From the NCBI GenBank assembly GCA_021927905.1, contig BLLK01000045.1, forward strand, positions 1,612,001-1,676,000: a stretch of DNA of 64,000 nucleotides, given 5' to 3'. Positions 9,853 to 21,288 of this stretch are shown here, in pieces. The notes under the pieces are model-generated. The model did no database searches, was not told the DNA's origin, and saw only the letters and a list, made by a program, of their open reading frames with translations. A program made the translations under genes and the position numbers. Within the stretch, counting starts at the first letter, position 1; the number at the start of each line of letters is the position of its first letter. Source of the DNA: Chaetoceros tenuissimus. Its lineage: Eukaryota; Bacillariophyta; Thalassiosirophyceae; Chaetocerotales; Chaetocerotaceae.

Positions 9853-11064
9853 CTAAATCAGTGTAAATTTAATGTCAATAACTGTTAGCAGGGCAAGCAG
9901 GCGAAGGTTGTACCGTTATGTTGAGTAAGTACAAAGTGATTTTACTGGGGAGTCTTACGAAGTTGCCAGACATACGTTGCAAAAGCTCAGACTTTGTTCT
10001 ATTGCAACGTAACATTATTGAAACTAAGATAATGCTTTCAAGGAAGATATGACTCCCCAATTACAGCTCAAAATGATACAAAGAAAACGTACGTACGATG
10101 TGAAGGTCGGACAACCAAGGAATACTGACAAAGTACCTACGAGGTGAAGAATTGAGAAAATCTATTGGCTTAGAAATGGGACTGACAAAAGAATTGTCAG
10201 TCATATCTATATTGCATCTAATTTGAGCTAAACAAGGTAGGGGCAATAGTAAACTGTCAAACTCTTTTCTTCACAATAAGTAAGATGTCTTCTATAACAG
10301 TAGAATAGACAAATAAAGCTTTTTGCAAGCTTTCGATTGATATGTTCAACGGAATTTTTTGGGGCAGCGCCCCGATATTCCTTAGCCTCGTCATATACGT
10401 TAAAGAGCCAGTATTGCCCTATTGGAGACCTACATTTTTTTTTTGAATTTTGTCGCAGAAACGAAATTTCCAAACCTAATACCAACTCCATTTCAGAATA
10501 TGCTGTATTGATAGTTTAAAATTGAAATCTTCATATCTATATTAACTTGGGACAATATAGGCTTTTGGAATTGTGCTCTTGTGTGTGGAGATATAAGACC
10601 ACAAACACATTTATCGTTTTTTGCAGACTAGTCGCAGAAACTATTTAAAACAAATTCAAGCGAAATTATGCATATTGACAGGTCAATTCCTCGCTTTCTG
10701 TCACATTTAAGGTTTGAATCAATGGGATTGAAAATACATACTATCTTACGTTACGTAGTTGCCCTTCATTGCGACGGTGTGAGCGCTTCAGCGCGGGGGA
10801 CACGACCGGCTTCTTGGAAGCTTGTTGCACAAATCAAACAGGTTTTTGGCTTGCCAATCAAAGGGGTGAAAGGCGCGGCCCCACTTTGCACCGCAACCAA
10901 CTTATTTTCCAGTAAAAGACGTTACCAACTTCATTCTAAGCCAACATAACGGTAGGTTCGGTTGCGTCGATCGTTTCAAAAAACACTGCCATTCATAGCA
11001 TCGGAAGAAGTCCGTACTAATTCGTTTCTATTCATCATAAGAGGATACATACATCATCACGTAA
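9853..11064. other. 1.2 kb gene-free stretch between glycosyltransferase and sulfotransferase
   Basis: No convincing gene. The stretch includes a GGGGC-AGC-GCCCC mini-hairpin near 10362-10374 and a GC-rich island at about 10765-10905 that stands out from the AT-rich surroundings. The island lies in a 93-codon open frame (10668-10949) that lacks recognisable domains. It may be a repeat-derived insertion; copies elsewhere in the genome would settle that. Confidence 0.5.
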
Positions 11065-12063
11065 ATGAAGATTGCTGCGACGAGGTTGGCAGTTTCTGTT
11101 ATTCCCATTTTAGCGTTTGTAAAATTATCTCAAGTTTTTCTAGCCTCCAAGCATTTTGAAAAACTCCGAACCAAGTTTGGGAAAAGGGTGGAAAATAACC
11201 AATTATGGACTGATCCATGCACATTCTATAAGCATGGGATTGGTCCCATACCGGTAGTTTTGATGGCCCTTGGAAGAAGCGGAAGTAGTATTACATGGTC
11301 CACAATGTCTGCTCTCGCTGGAGAGCGCAACGTAGCATACGAAGTGACTGGAGGTAATCATAACTCAAGCAACATTTTTTTCCAGGATCTGAAAGAGAAT
11401 AAATTTGCATTTCATAACTGGACTTTACAGAGATTATGTCATATACAACAACGTCGACCCGATATTACCTTAAACACAGGCATTGCAGGTTTTCAATGGA
11501 AACCATATATGAGTTCATTTGATGATGAATATGCTATAGAAGGGCTGAAGGCTATCGCCAAAAGTGTCGATCCTAAAGTCAAAGTTGTGTATTTGACAAG
11601 GAACCCACTTGACAGAAAGATTTCAAATTTACGTCACAAACATAGTAAGGACTCAAAAGAAAAAATATCGGCGCATTGCAAAGTAGGCGACGAAGAATGC
11701 ATACAGCACCACTCTGAATTTGATACAAATATAATATTACCAACCGGACGTGAGCTACTGAAATGGTTGAATAATAATGTAGAGAGTGATGCAAAGATAC
11801 GGAGAGCCCTGGACGAAACACATGTAGACTATGTTCAAATTTCATATAAAAAATTGTTCGCCACCGATAATGCTGAGGAATGGATGAAAGTTTTTAGATT
11901 TTTGGGGGTCGGTCCAACAAAAAATCTCACCATGGATGATGTCCGTGCATCATTTAGTATGGCTGCTACTCATACAAAAGGTCGAAATGAGACTGTATCA
12001 AATTTCAAGAAAGTAGAGGAGACACTGAAAGGGACAAAGTTTGAGCATTTACTTTATGATTGA
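11065..12063 (+). CDS. Carbohydrate sulfotransferase-like protein
   Basis: 332 residues. A membrane-anchor-like hydrophobic stretch lies at about 8-30. The 5' phosphosulfate-binding loop of PAPS enzymes is clear in VVLMALGRSGSSITW (about 65-80). The 3' phosphate-binding strand and helix appear as VVYLTRNPLDRKISN (about 175-190). These two motifs define Golgi sulfotransferases, which move sulfate from PAPS to a glycan or other acceptor. The acceptor cannot be told from sequence; diatoms make sulfated polysaccharides, and the upstream glycosyltransferase fits glycan modification. Single exon; the ATG chosen is the one preceding the hydrophobic anchor. Confidence 0.8.
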   Translation: MKIAATRLAVSVIPILAFVKLSQVFLASKHFEKLRTKFGKRVENNQLWTDPCTFYKHGIGPIPVVLMALGRSGSSITWSTMSALAGERNVAYEVTGGNHNSSNIFFQDLKENKFAFHNWTLQRLCHIQQRRPDITLNTGIAGFQWKPYMSSFDDEYAIEGLKAIAKSVDPKVKVVYLTRNPLDRKISNLRHKHSKDSKEKISAHCKVGDEECIQHHSEFDTNIILPTGRELLKWLNNNVESDAKIRRALDETHVDYVQISYKKLFATDNAEEWMKVFRFLGVGPTKNLTMDDVRASFSMAATHTKGRNETVSNFKKVEETLKGTKFEHLLYD

Positions 12064-12340
12064 ATAATTTCTTGTAACAAGTAGAAACATAACATCTTTG
12101 AAAGATAGATCATGTATCGAGTAGAGGGTAGGTAACGGGTTCAATATATGAATATTGTCAAAGAACTTCTTCAAAGGTCACTCGAGAAAATTCAGTTTTG
12201 AAAAAGATTACGTATATTCAAAAGTATCATTAGATCATTTGTCGTGAACATCATGTTTCATACAAAATAATTTTCCATTTAAAATCAAAAGTACCACACT
12301 ATACATGAAGACACTGAAAAGTAACATGAATTTTTTAAAG

Positions 12341-14068
12341 TTAGAATGAATCATCTGTTCTACTTGCAGCAAGACTTGATTTAACCTCGATAAAATCTGC
12401 ACTACTATCATCAAACTCTTCATATTCATCCTTTTTCGATCCGTCGGCGTTAAATTGTCTTGAATACCTGTACCTGGTTATTGTACCCATTACAAACACC
12501 GATAACGCACCAGCTAGTGCGTACATCCATACACCTCCGGTTGCAACTAAAGGCTCAATCGGTTCAACGTCATACTCGTCATCGTCGGTAGGGATGCGAG
12601 GACGGAGAATATTTTCCAGGAACATGACTCTCATTATAGTAATATGACAATCATCAAGTAACTTATCATCCATAATTTGTTTGATCTTTTCAAGTAATAA
12701 AGTTCTAGCTTCATTCGCTTTTGATGCATCAGTAAGATATACATTCATTCTCCCAGCAATTACGCTACAATCCGACAAAACTCCAGGCTCGTCTTTAAAT
12801 TCACCTTCACATTTATCTGATGAAAATATTTTTCCAATGTAAGATCTAGCCAGCTGATATTGATTACAGTATGCATATTTCGAACTTACCTCCTGTTGCT
12901 AAATCCATGGGTATAGATTCAAGACCAACAATTATATCTTGATGTTCACTTGAAACAATCACGTCTGACTGTCTCGTCTCCAAATCCTGTGACTCAAAAT
13001 GACCTGTCGCCTTTCCGAAAACATTTAGCCGTCTTGCATCATTGACTCTTTTTCCTGCATCGCAATCTGGGAAAATATCATAAATCAATAGATCCAAAAG
13101 GCTCTGCTCTACTTCACTCACTTGGACAGAAAGTGAGGTAGAAGTCATATCCATCATGTTTTTATCACCCTCTATTCCGTATGAAAAATGAATGGTGAAG
13201 AAATCCCCATCATTGATACCAAAATTACCGTCATAGCCTTTACATGGATCCAATGAAGGGGACAATGAAGGCTCCGAAGAAGGTAGTGATGACGGTGTGC
13301 TACTTGGAATTGAACTGGGTTCCAAAGATGGTTCAGCTATGGAAAAAAGAAATCAATGGTGAGATGAAACAATATTTGAAGGAGAAAGAAATCAAAAGAG
13401 TCAAAGTCGCTTCTTTCCACAATCTCAAAACCTAGCAAATGTTGTGTAACTCTTCACAATGAGGACCTCACTCTAGAAAAGGTATTCCATGTCCAATCTT
13501 ACCACTGGGAAAGAAAGTTGGTGAAGAACTTGGAAAAGAACTTGGCAAGCTCGTTGGAATAAGACGACGGTAGATGGGACGGTATCATACTTGGTAAATT
13601 AGAAGGAATAAATGAGGGCTTACCTGTTGGAAGACTTGACGGAGAGACACTAGGTGTTAAGGAAGGAAGTAGTGTTGGTAAAGCTGTAGGAATTCTCGAT
13701 GGAATAGACGATGGTAGTGACGAAGGCTCAATAGTTGGGAAAACAGTTGGAGAGGCTGATGGGTGCAATGTAGGAAAACGAGATGGGGATTGACTAGGTG
13801 TCATAGTCGGGCGAGCTGATGGAACGTATGTGAAGCCACTATTTGGAGAATTTGTGGAATCCTTATCGTTTGGATTATTATCATGTCTATCGTCGTCGTC
13901 GAATTGTAGAAAGCGGTACGAGTCTGCAAGTTCTACATAGTCCCGTTGCTTGTAACCATCTCGATATGTTTCATCCATCTCTAATTCTGATTTATTTATG
14001 AATGCATCTAGCCCAATTAATAAAATAGTGACTGCAAATATGCAAAGTACTGCCCATATTTTGCCCAT
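12341..14068 (-). CDS. PS-repeat single-pass membrane protein, three exons, with an apparent frame change
   Basis: Exons 14068-13503, 13336-12890 and 12816-12341, with introns of 166 and 73 bp that have GTAAG donors. A signal peptide or anchor (MGKIWAVLCIFAVTILLIG) is followed by an acidic linker, a long Pro-Ser repeat region (P-S/T-x-x-P-S units), a folded domain of about 250 residues in exons 2-3, a membrane helix (VWMYALAGALSVFVMGTI) and an acidic tail. PS repeats are typical of diatom cell-surface and frustule-associated proteins. Exon lengths add to one base over a multiple of three. The repeat switches frame near 13561-13566, where a T appears added, so the copy is either broken or carries a sequencing error. 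Both exon junctions are in frame with the downstream part. Confidence 0.75.
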
Positions 14069-14749
14069 GGTAATGTAAATATGTGTTTTATGGCTATTGA
14101 TATTTTGAATCAAATCTCGTTTGTATTGACGACTCGGAGTTGCAAGTGCGCTTTGTTTGAAGAATCAATAATATGATGTGAGTATTGATGTATGTGTAAG
14201 ATGAGCTATTGAGATGACAATCTCTGCTATAGTTTAAACTTCATGCAGTGATCACCTTCCCTGTTTCAATTCTATAGGTTTTATGGTGGAACCAGAAGCC
14301 TTTTGATTGAATCATCAACATATGAGGAAGGCCTCTGGATTGTGTCGTGAGTATGTTCTGTTTTGTGCTCAATCCGCCTTTTGTCACTTTTGTTAGCATA
14401 CTTAGATAGAGCATACGTAGAGCTAAGTATGTCACAGCGAAATCGTGAGAGGAAAGAGGAAGAGAGGAACTGGTCGTGCAAAACATAAATTACACTATTT
14501 TGGAATATTGACTCCGTATTGACAGTTGGAAAAGAGCCTCATGGGCCATATTTGTCTCTACTAAACCGACAAGGATTAATTTAAAGTTAGAGCCGTTGTG
14601 AAGTAAGTACCACTACATTTTTTTGGAAAGAATTGCACGATAGATCCATCCTTCTATCTATTAAACTTGATCATCAACTGTTGGAAAATACAATTGAAAT
14701 CGAATAAATCAAATCATTTGCCACCTTTCCCTCTCTTCTCAGCAAAAAA
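14069..14749. promoter_or_regulatory. Divergent promoter between the PS-repeat gene and ARMC6
   Basis: 681 bp separate the start codons of two outward-facing genes. Overlapping minus-strand open frames at 14241-14486 are low in complexity and show no family features. A CT-rich run just before 14750 may lie in the ARMC6 5' untranslated region. No other feature is seen. Confidence 0.45.
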
Positions 14750-16741
14750 ATGTCAAACCCGAAAATATCTCAAGAAACTTTTGATGAAACTCTCTTGGAG
14801 AACCAAGACCTTTTTGAATTATCAGATGAAGAAGCAATCAAAGAAACTATAGACCAATTTCATCAACAAGGAATCGAAGATCTAGAATCCTACATCATTA
14901 CATCTCATCCTAATTCAGAGTCTGGTCAAAAGGAAAGACACATTACGAAACAGTTTGAATCTCATCTAGAAGCACTCGATCAATGTGTTAATTCTGATGG
15001 AACAATTGTGAGCATTGGACAAGATGAAGCAGTGATTGATAAAATTACCCAAGCACTAGAAGGTATTTACAATTTCTGTAATGGAACCATGGAAGAATTA
15101 GTCGGTGAAGATAAATTTGAAAAAGCTTTGCCGTTTCTGACTAAATTTCATTCGAGTTGCAGTATCTTTACTCTCATGTCTTTTTTGAGTGTTGTGGATA
15201 TAGACCAGGATCAATTGGCAATGAATCAAGTATATATTCTACAAAAGACTGCAAAGACTCTTGCATCCATTATTTCTCCTAGGCAAAAGGCAGAAGTTGA
15301 AATCAAGACTCTCATCAAGGATAACTTTTTAGCCATGGAACGTCTGCTCCTTTTGATTTCATATTTTACAAACATGTCCAATAGCGGATCCAATACGATG
15401 GAATGCTTGGAAACACTCAGGGGATTGATCAAAGTTGCTTCTGCTGCATGTAAAAATAATGAAAAGAACAAAGTGGCGTTTGTGAGAGCATTCAAAAATT
15501 CAACAAAGAATTTGAACAAGACCAGTAGTATTGCTCTTTTAATTCAGGGTTTGCAAAGTGTCTTGAATGTGAACAAGAGTAGCGATGATACAGAAATGAA
15601 AAAGGTTTGCATTGTTCTAATGGAAGAATATTGCAAGTTGATTTCTGTTTTATGTAGATATGATGACTTTAGAAAGGATGGGGCTGGAAGTGCATTAGGT
15701 GTTGATTCTTCCTATGGACAAAATGTTAGCTCATCTCATGACCACGTCATGGAATTCAATAGATTTGGAGTCGTACCAGTCCTCTATGAAATCAGTCTCA
15801 TTGCTTTGGTGAACAATGAAAAACAAGATTCTTTGAATAATATAGAAGAGGATATGGTATCTTTGGCTTATTCTGTATTGTCCGCGACCAGAGTTTTGGC
15901 TGTAAATGATGAAATTGTTCAGAACATGGTTGCCCAAGGTGTGCTCAAGGTTGTCAAAATGGCTTTGGCAATGGGTGTGAAGGATGTTGCAATTTCTAAT
16001 ACTGAAGAAAAAGAGGATTCCTCTAATGTGGACTCTCAAAGACAATTACTCAGCGCTGCATCGATCGGATTGATCCGTAACCTATGTGGAAATGATGAAA
16101 TCAAAACAAGTCTGTGCCTTGGTAGCGCATCAGATCCATCATCATCATTGTTACCTGATATCGTAAAGGCAATGGATTTGTATAAAGACAATGCTCAAGT
16201 TCAAGAACATTCTTTGGGAACCATTGCTGCAATGTAAGTACATATGTTTTCTTGGAACAATATTCATAATTTTCTTTTTTCTCACCAGTGAAATAATGAA
16301 AGGGCACTTCGAAAACCAGCAAATGCGATCAGAATTATCCAGGAGAATTCCCCCAAAGTTATGATCGCAGCTATGGCAAAGTTTCCAAATAATGTGTTGA
16401 TACAAAGACAGGGAGCGCTAGCAATCAGAAATATTGTTAGTCGTCTGGTCGCCAATACTGCTTCAATGGAAACAACTGGTACAGGGGATACAAATGAAAT
16501 TGTCACCGGTCAAAATGAATCGATTAATGTGCGTGATACTTTTTTAGATTTAGGTGCAGAAGTTATTCTCAGGCAAATTACTGGTAGACATCAAGGGAGT
16601 GTAGATGAGGCATATGCTGCTTTACGTGACCTAGGTTTGGAGGTTTCCATGGTCAAATACGATGCTGAGACTCAAACCATGACAAGAAAGACGCAAATGT
16701 TTGGCGAAGTAAAGTCCAACTTCAATAAGAACGCCTTCTAG
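14750..16741 (+). CDS. ARMC6: ARMC6, armadillo-repeat protein, two exons
   Basis: Exon 1 is 14750-16233 and exon 2 is 16303-16741, giving 640 residues. The N terminus (KISQETFDETLLEN, then EEAIKETIDQFHQQGI) matches the conserved start of ARMC6 in animals. Armadillo-type helices follow, and the C-terminal ALRKPAN and DLGAE blocks also match that family. The molecular role of ARMC6 is poorly defined; armadillo repeats bind peptides. The donor is a good GTAAGT. The acceptor that keeps the ALRKP frame is the AG at 16301-16302, not the stronger-looking ctcaccag at 16288, which would shift the frame. The gene is convergent with the nucleotidyltransferase gene downstream. Confidence 0.85.
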
Positions 16742-16834
16742 ATATTTAGAATTGTAAAAGTAAAAGTAAAAGATTTGGATCTTTGTTAAATATCATTACT
16801 TCGAAGAATATTGCATGATACTACTCGTATGTAA

Positions 16835-19800
16835 TCAAACTTGTTCCTCGTATTCCTCGCAAATGTATTCAAGAAGATCATCGGCACTACCCATAGCCTG
16901 CCCCGAGGACATCTTCTGTACAATCTTTGAATATGCAAGTGCAAATTCCCTTCTAGTTCGTTGAAATGAACCACTTTTTAGAACATGTGCAACGTCATAG
17001 AATTCTTCAAACGGGTCTTCGATAGCTAGAGACTGACCAAACAGTTTCCAACCATCAAACTCAGCTTTTGCTTCCCTTTCTACAAGTCCAGACCGAGAGA
17101 TTGCATTGAGGGAAACGACATGTTTTTTGTAATCAAAATGAAAAGCATAATACTTGAAAAATGCAGCAAGTAGATACCCAACTGCTGGTGTTTTTGTTCC
17201 TCCAATTTCAATTCTTTGTCTGACTGCTGTGTGAACTGTCTTATCGTTGATCCGTAAAAAGCTTGTATTAACTTTGTAGGAAGTTTCTGTTGGGTGAATC
17301 ATGGTTGTATACTGATTTGATGGCTTCTGTTGCCATTCTGTGTAGGGTAAATTCAAGTTCTGAAGACATCTGTGATCTACCCATTGCAAGTTCGGAAGCA
17401 TCGGACAAGGTGGCGGATGAGTGAAAATAGTGACAATGCCGCCGTTTGGGGATGGCGTATGAATTGTCAAGAAGTGCAATATCATTATAATGTAACCGTA
17501 TGATGAGAGAGTATGGTGAGAGGGATCATTAATGTTGCGTCTCTTTGCCCAGTGTTTCACGATAGCAGCTAGAACTCGCAGTTCAGCAGATGTGGTTGAG
17601 TAGCTGTGCAAAAGTGCTGTATTGATACAAGCTAATGGGTTTTGCATCGAAATATCGCATTCGACGAGATTCTCATTACCATCAATATTCACGCGACAGT
17701 CGAACTTAATCACTGGAATTCGAGCTGTCAGTCTACAAGTATCTACATTTATCATACCAGCTTTCTCAAGTTCCTTTGCAAGCTCTGTCATTGCTTCTAC
17801 TCCTTGTTCAGGACTAATCATCCCAGGTGGAACTTGAAGGCACATGTCAAGATCACTTTTAGGTGATCCAAATCCATTCGCAGAAGAGCCGAAAATAACA
17901 ACCCGAGTGTTAGGTGGAAATGCTGCACATGATGTTACAGATTTCTCTGCTAGCTCCCTGACCTGTGCTTTCTGACGATGCACTAATTCGGCGTTTTTTC
18001 CATAATTTTCTTTGTAAAATTTTTCCATAGCTACAGACAAATTTGCACAGATGCCATCTTTTTCAAGGTATGATGAAGGCATAAGTGGGTTTGTTTTGAC
18101 TTCAAAACCAAGCACTTCTTGCTGCATCAATCTTCGACTTTCATAGCACATTTTCAAATGTGTGTCAGTAATCGGATACGGGTAGTTGATATTCTTGTCA
18201 TTGTCATACTGAAATGGATTGCTTGCAAACTGTTCTACTAAAGGGCACCACAAGGCGTGTTCCAATTCTAATTTCTTAACGATATCCGGCTTGAGCAAAA
18301 ATGTTGCGTCACGATTCCTCACAATCCCTTTTAACACCGATGCAAATGCAGATTGGATCTCCTTCCATTTTCTTTCATTTGAAGCACGCTCCCCCATAAG
18401 GGTATTCATTTTCTCCTGCCAATCTTTCATTTCTTGATCTTCTTTCTCGGAATTTTCTTCCCTGCTTCCTTCTTCATTTTCCAAGTCAGACTTCTCTATC
18501 TCTTCTCGTGCATCAAGTTCCTTCTTCATTTTTTCGAGATTCTCAAGCTCATTATCAAGTTTCACTTTCTTTTTGAAGTAATCATCTCGGCAAGAGTCGA
18601 CTATCTTCCTTGACTCGCAAATGCCACCCCAGGCCGCTCTACCTGCTCCATCCATACCATGAGATTTTTGATGATGTATCGGCACTTTGTACTGCTCCAA
18701 AACGGCAGCCAAAGAATGAATCGAGGAAAAATTAGTAGAGCCACGTTTAGACTTGAAGTTAGATAGGATAAACCTTAAAGTTTGATCCAAATCTTGCCAT
18801 GTCACAACCACACTAATATATTGTCCAGTAGCAAGGGTCACAATTGGTTCGTCTTCGAAATAAAGTCGAAGCACGATATTTCCAGGAGTACGGGGAGTGA
18901 AGAATGGGACCCGCCCCCATATTGTTCCAGTTTGCTGATTGATTTCAAAATGATATTCTTCCTGTTGTTGCTCTCTATCCGCAGAAGGCACAATCTCTTT
19001 CGCAATGATGGCATGACTTGATCCATTTTCAACGCACCCCCTACGGAATAGACCAACTGTCAATGTTCTAAGAGCATCACGAATAGTCAAGTTTTCAGGT
19101 GTCTTTTGGGATAAGCTCGCATCTTCTAACTTTTCTTGTTCCTCCTTGATTTTTCGCATTGTTCTTTCGCGAAGGTAAGATAGTGGTAGTTCCCAAATAG
19201 CCGTTAGTTCTTGACGAGGACCAAGAGATAGATGAGGAATTCCTTCGACATTTGCACTGATATTATTGGATAGAATTCTACCAGGTTGATCTTGAAGACG
19301 TGTGTTTAAACGTTTCGGTTGCCACTTGGGTAGTACTTTCGCAGGAGTCTCTACTGGCAGTGGTTGAGCTGGCTGTAAAGGTGCTTGTGGCGTAGAAGGA
19401 ATATTCTGACTTACAGGCTTTGGTGCAATTGGAAGAGTAGGTAAAGGAATCCCAGGAGCTGTTGGAATCATTGACGAAGGTACAGCAGGTGAATTATGAA
19501 TCATTGTAGATGAAAATGATGGACCCGACGAAGGGGTTCTGATATCTTTTTGCAAAATGGGCGTCGGTGGGGGTGTTTGTGGTATAACTGATAACCCTGG
19601 AGGAAGAGGCATAGTTCTAGGTAATGATTGTGACTGAGGTCCAGCAATATTGAGATTGTTCACCATTTCTTCCAATTGCTTCTGGTTGCTTTTACCTGTA
19701 GGAGATACATGAACATTATTATTCTGAGTATTTTCTACTGTCGATGGCTCAGTTGCATCATTTTCTCTATTTCTTGTTGGCTTTGGGGAGTTACTTTTCG

Positions 19801-20152
19801 ACGCGTCGTGGTTTCTGAATTGTACATTAATTTGATCCTCTTTATCTGAAGTAGTGCCTTTCCTTTCAAGATATTCTCTTACTTTGACTACGAATAGTTT
19901 ACGATCATTGCTATATTCTGAGAAAATTGCGTTTGCTTCTTCATCTTGGTCCACTCGTAGGAACTTCATGAAAGATATCATTACATCTTCATCAGAAAGC
20001 TTGGAGCTATTGTTGTTCTCCGAATCCACATTGGATTTGACACCTCCTTTCCTTCTATTTCTAGGGCGATTTCCTCCACGTCCTCGTCCTCTTCCTCCAC
20101 TTCTAGATTTCCCTCGACCACCTCTTCCTCCCTTACTGCCTGGTTCAGACAT
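16835..20152 (-). CDS. Non-canonical poly(A)/poly(U) polymerase (Cid1/TUTase-like)
   Basis: 1105 residues from the ATG at 20152; an in-frame upstream ATG at 20224 has a weaker context. An N-terminal basic RG-rich tract suggests RNA binding. It is followed by long Pro- and Ser-rich linkers and an acidic coiled coil near residues 550-600. The nucleotidyltransferase core shows FGSSANGFGSPKSDLDMCL, with the first two metal-binding Asp in DLD (about 765), and a third Asp in IPVIKFDCRV. A PAP-associated helix region follows (VKHWAKRRNINDP). Such enzymes add A or U tails to RNAs in nucleus, cytoplasm or organelles. The long N-terminal extension, about 700 residues, is much larger than in yeast Cid1. 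Nucleotide preference cannot be read from the sequence. Confidence 0.85.
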   Translation of the reverse strand: MSEPGSKGGRGGRGKSRSGGRGRGRGGNRPRNRRKGGVKSNVDSENNNSSKLSDEDVMISFMKFLRVDQDEEANAIFSEYSNDRKLFVVKVREYLERKGTTSDKEDQINVQFRNHDASKSNSPKPTRNRENDATEPSTVENTQNNNVHVSPTGKSNQKQLEEMVNNLNIAGPQSQSLPRTMPLPPGLSVIPQTPPPTPILQKDIRTPSSGPSFSSTMIHNSPAVPSSMIPTAPGIPLPTLPIAPKPVSQNIPSTPQAPLQPAQPLPVETPAKVLPKWQPKRLNTRLQDQPGRILSNNISANVEGIPHLSLGPRQELTAIWELPLSYLRERTMRKIKEEQEKLEDASLSQKTPENLTIRDALRTLTVGLFRRGCVENGSSHAIIAKEIVPSADREQQQEEYHFEINQQTGTIWGRVPFFTPRTPGNIVLRLYFEDEPIVTLATGQYISVVVTWQDLDQTLRFILSNFKSKRGSTNFSSIHSLAAVLEQYKVPIHHQKSHGMDGAGRAAWGGICESRKIVDSCRDDYFKKKVKLDNELENLEKMKKELDAREEIEKSDLENEEGSREENSEKEDQEMKDWQEKMNTLMGERASNERKWKEIQSAFASVLKGIVRNRDATFLLKPDIVKKLELEHALWCPLVEQFASNPFQYDNDKNINYPYPITDTHLKMCYESRRLMQQEVLGFEVKTNPLMPSSYLEKDGICANLSVAMEKFYKENYGKNAELVHRQKAQVRELAEKSVTSCAAFPPNTRVVIFGSSANGFGSPKSDLDMCLQVPPGMISPEQGVEAMTELAKELEKAGMINVDTCRLTARIPVIKFDCRVNIDGNENLVECDISMQNPLACINTALLHSYSTTSAELRVLAAIVKHWAKRRNINDPSHHTLSSYGYIIMILHFLTIHTPSPNGGIVTIFTHPPPCPMLPNLQWVDHRCLQNLNLPYTEWQQKPSNQYTTMIHPTETSYKVNTSFLRINDKTVHTAVRQRIEIGGTKTPAVGYLLAAFFKYYAFHFDYKKHVVSLNAISRSGLVEREAKAEFDGWKLFGQSLAIEDPFEEFYDVAHVLKSGSFQRTRREFALAYSKIVQKMSSGQAMGSADDLLEYICEEYEEQV

Positions 20153-20484
20153 TGTATATTGTGATTTCGAGAGAGGTTTCTTCTCTAATTCTCTTAATGA
20201 AGAATTGAAATTAGATATATACATCTATGCAATCCACATATGAAAAATGAAAGCGAGTCAGATCCTCGATCTAAAAATGAAAAAAGATAAAGAAGCGAGA
20301 GAGAGAAGGAGAGGGCCATTGTAAATACCCCAAGAAATGGGTTGAAGATGAATACAATACACAACATGGACACGCTGCGCGATATTTTGTTCTTTTTTTT
20401 CGTCTCCTAATGAAAATGCTATGTATGTGATGCCAAAGTTCACATTGCAATACATCACATATAACTACCAGATCAACTATAACA

Positions 20485-21129
20485 ATGGGAGGAGGTCAAT
20501 CTAAAGCGGTCAAAAAGCCAGCAGGAGAGGTGTCTCAAATTGATAGAGCAGTTCTGGATCTGAAAGTTTCTCGAGATAGACTCACACGGTATAAGAAGAA
20601 GCTCTCTCTTGATTCTGAGAATCTACTTGCCAAAGCTAGAATATTGAAACAAAAGAATGATACAAAGTCTGCACTGGGTTTGCTAAAGTTGAGAAAGATG
20701 AAAGAAAATGAGGTGGACAAGATAGATTCGCAACTATTGTCTATTCAAAGTATGGTCACCAATATTCAAACCAAGGAACAAGAAGCAGAGGTATTGAATG
20801 CACTTCGATCAGGAAAGAATGCTCTTGAGAAGCTTCATCAGGAGAATACCCTTGAAGAAGTTCTAAAGTTGATGGAAGATGTTGAAGAACAGAATGAATT
20901 GGAGAAAGAAATTAATGATGCTTTGGTACATACAGGAGAGACTCTTAGCGGAATTGAAGAGGAAGAATTGGAGCTTGAACTACAAGCGCTTATGGGTGAT
21001 GAAGTTAAAGCACCAATCAACGATGAGCCTGTTGATCTTCCAGTGGCTCCAACTGATAAGTTACCCGAGGTCGAGACAGAAAAAGAACCAGTCAAGGAGA
21101 AACCAGCAAGAGTTGCTGTTGCATCGTAG
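20485..21129 (+). CDS. CHMP6: ESCRT-III subunit CHMP6/VPS20
   Basis: 214 residues with the Snf7 fold: a basic N-terminal half (helices 1-2) and an acidic C-terminal half. The start MGGGQSKAV is an N-myristoylation signal, which is characteristic of VPS20/CHMP6 among ESCRT-III proteins. IDRAVLDLKVSRDRL and the KLSLDSENLLAKA region match that subfamily. VPS20 links ESCRT-II to Snf7 polymerisation during inward budding at endosomes. The far C terminus is Pro-, Val- and Glu-rich, where ESCRT-III proteins carry VPS4-interaction motifs. Single exon. It is divergent from the nucleotidyltransferase gene (about 330 bp between starts). Confidence 0.9.
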   Translation: MGGGQSKAVKKPAGEVSQIDRAVLDLKVSRDRLTRYKKKLSLDSENLLAKARILKQKNDTKSALGLLKLRKMKENEVDKIDSQLLSIQSMVTNIQTKEQEAEVLNALRSGKNALEKLHQENTLEEVLKLMEDVEEQNELEKEINDALVHTGETLSGIEEEELELELQALMGDEVKAPINDEPVDLPVAPTDKLPEVETEKEPVKEKPARVAVAS

Positions 21130-21288
21130 ATGACTACAAAAATCAGATCTTGTGTAGTAAAATATTGTTATTGTATGAAAAATCTATTTCTTTTTTGAGT
21201 TCCGCAACTTGCCATTCAAATGTGTAAATATCCAATCCTATGCATATGCTGTTACATTTGTGATGTGATTCTAATATTGCAACCGAAA

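Noticed and set aside
10668-10949. 93-residue protein on the plus strand
   Set aside because: No domain, odd composition driven by a GC-rich patch, and no splice or start support.
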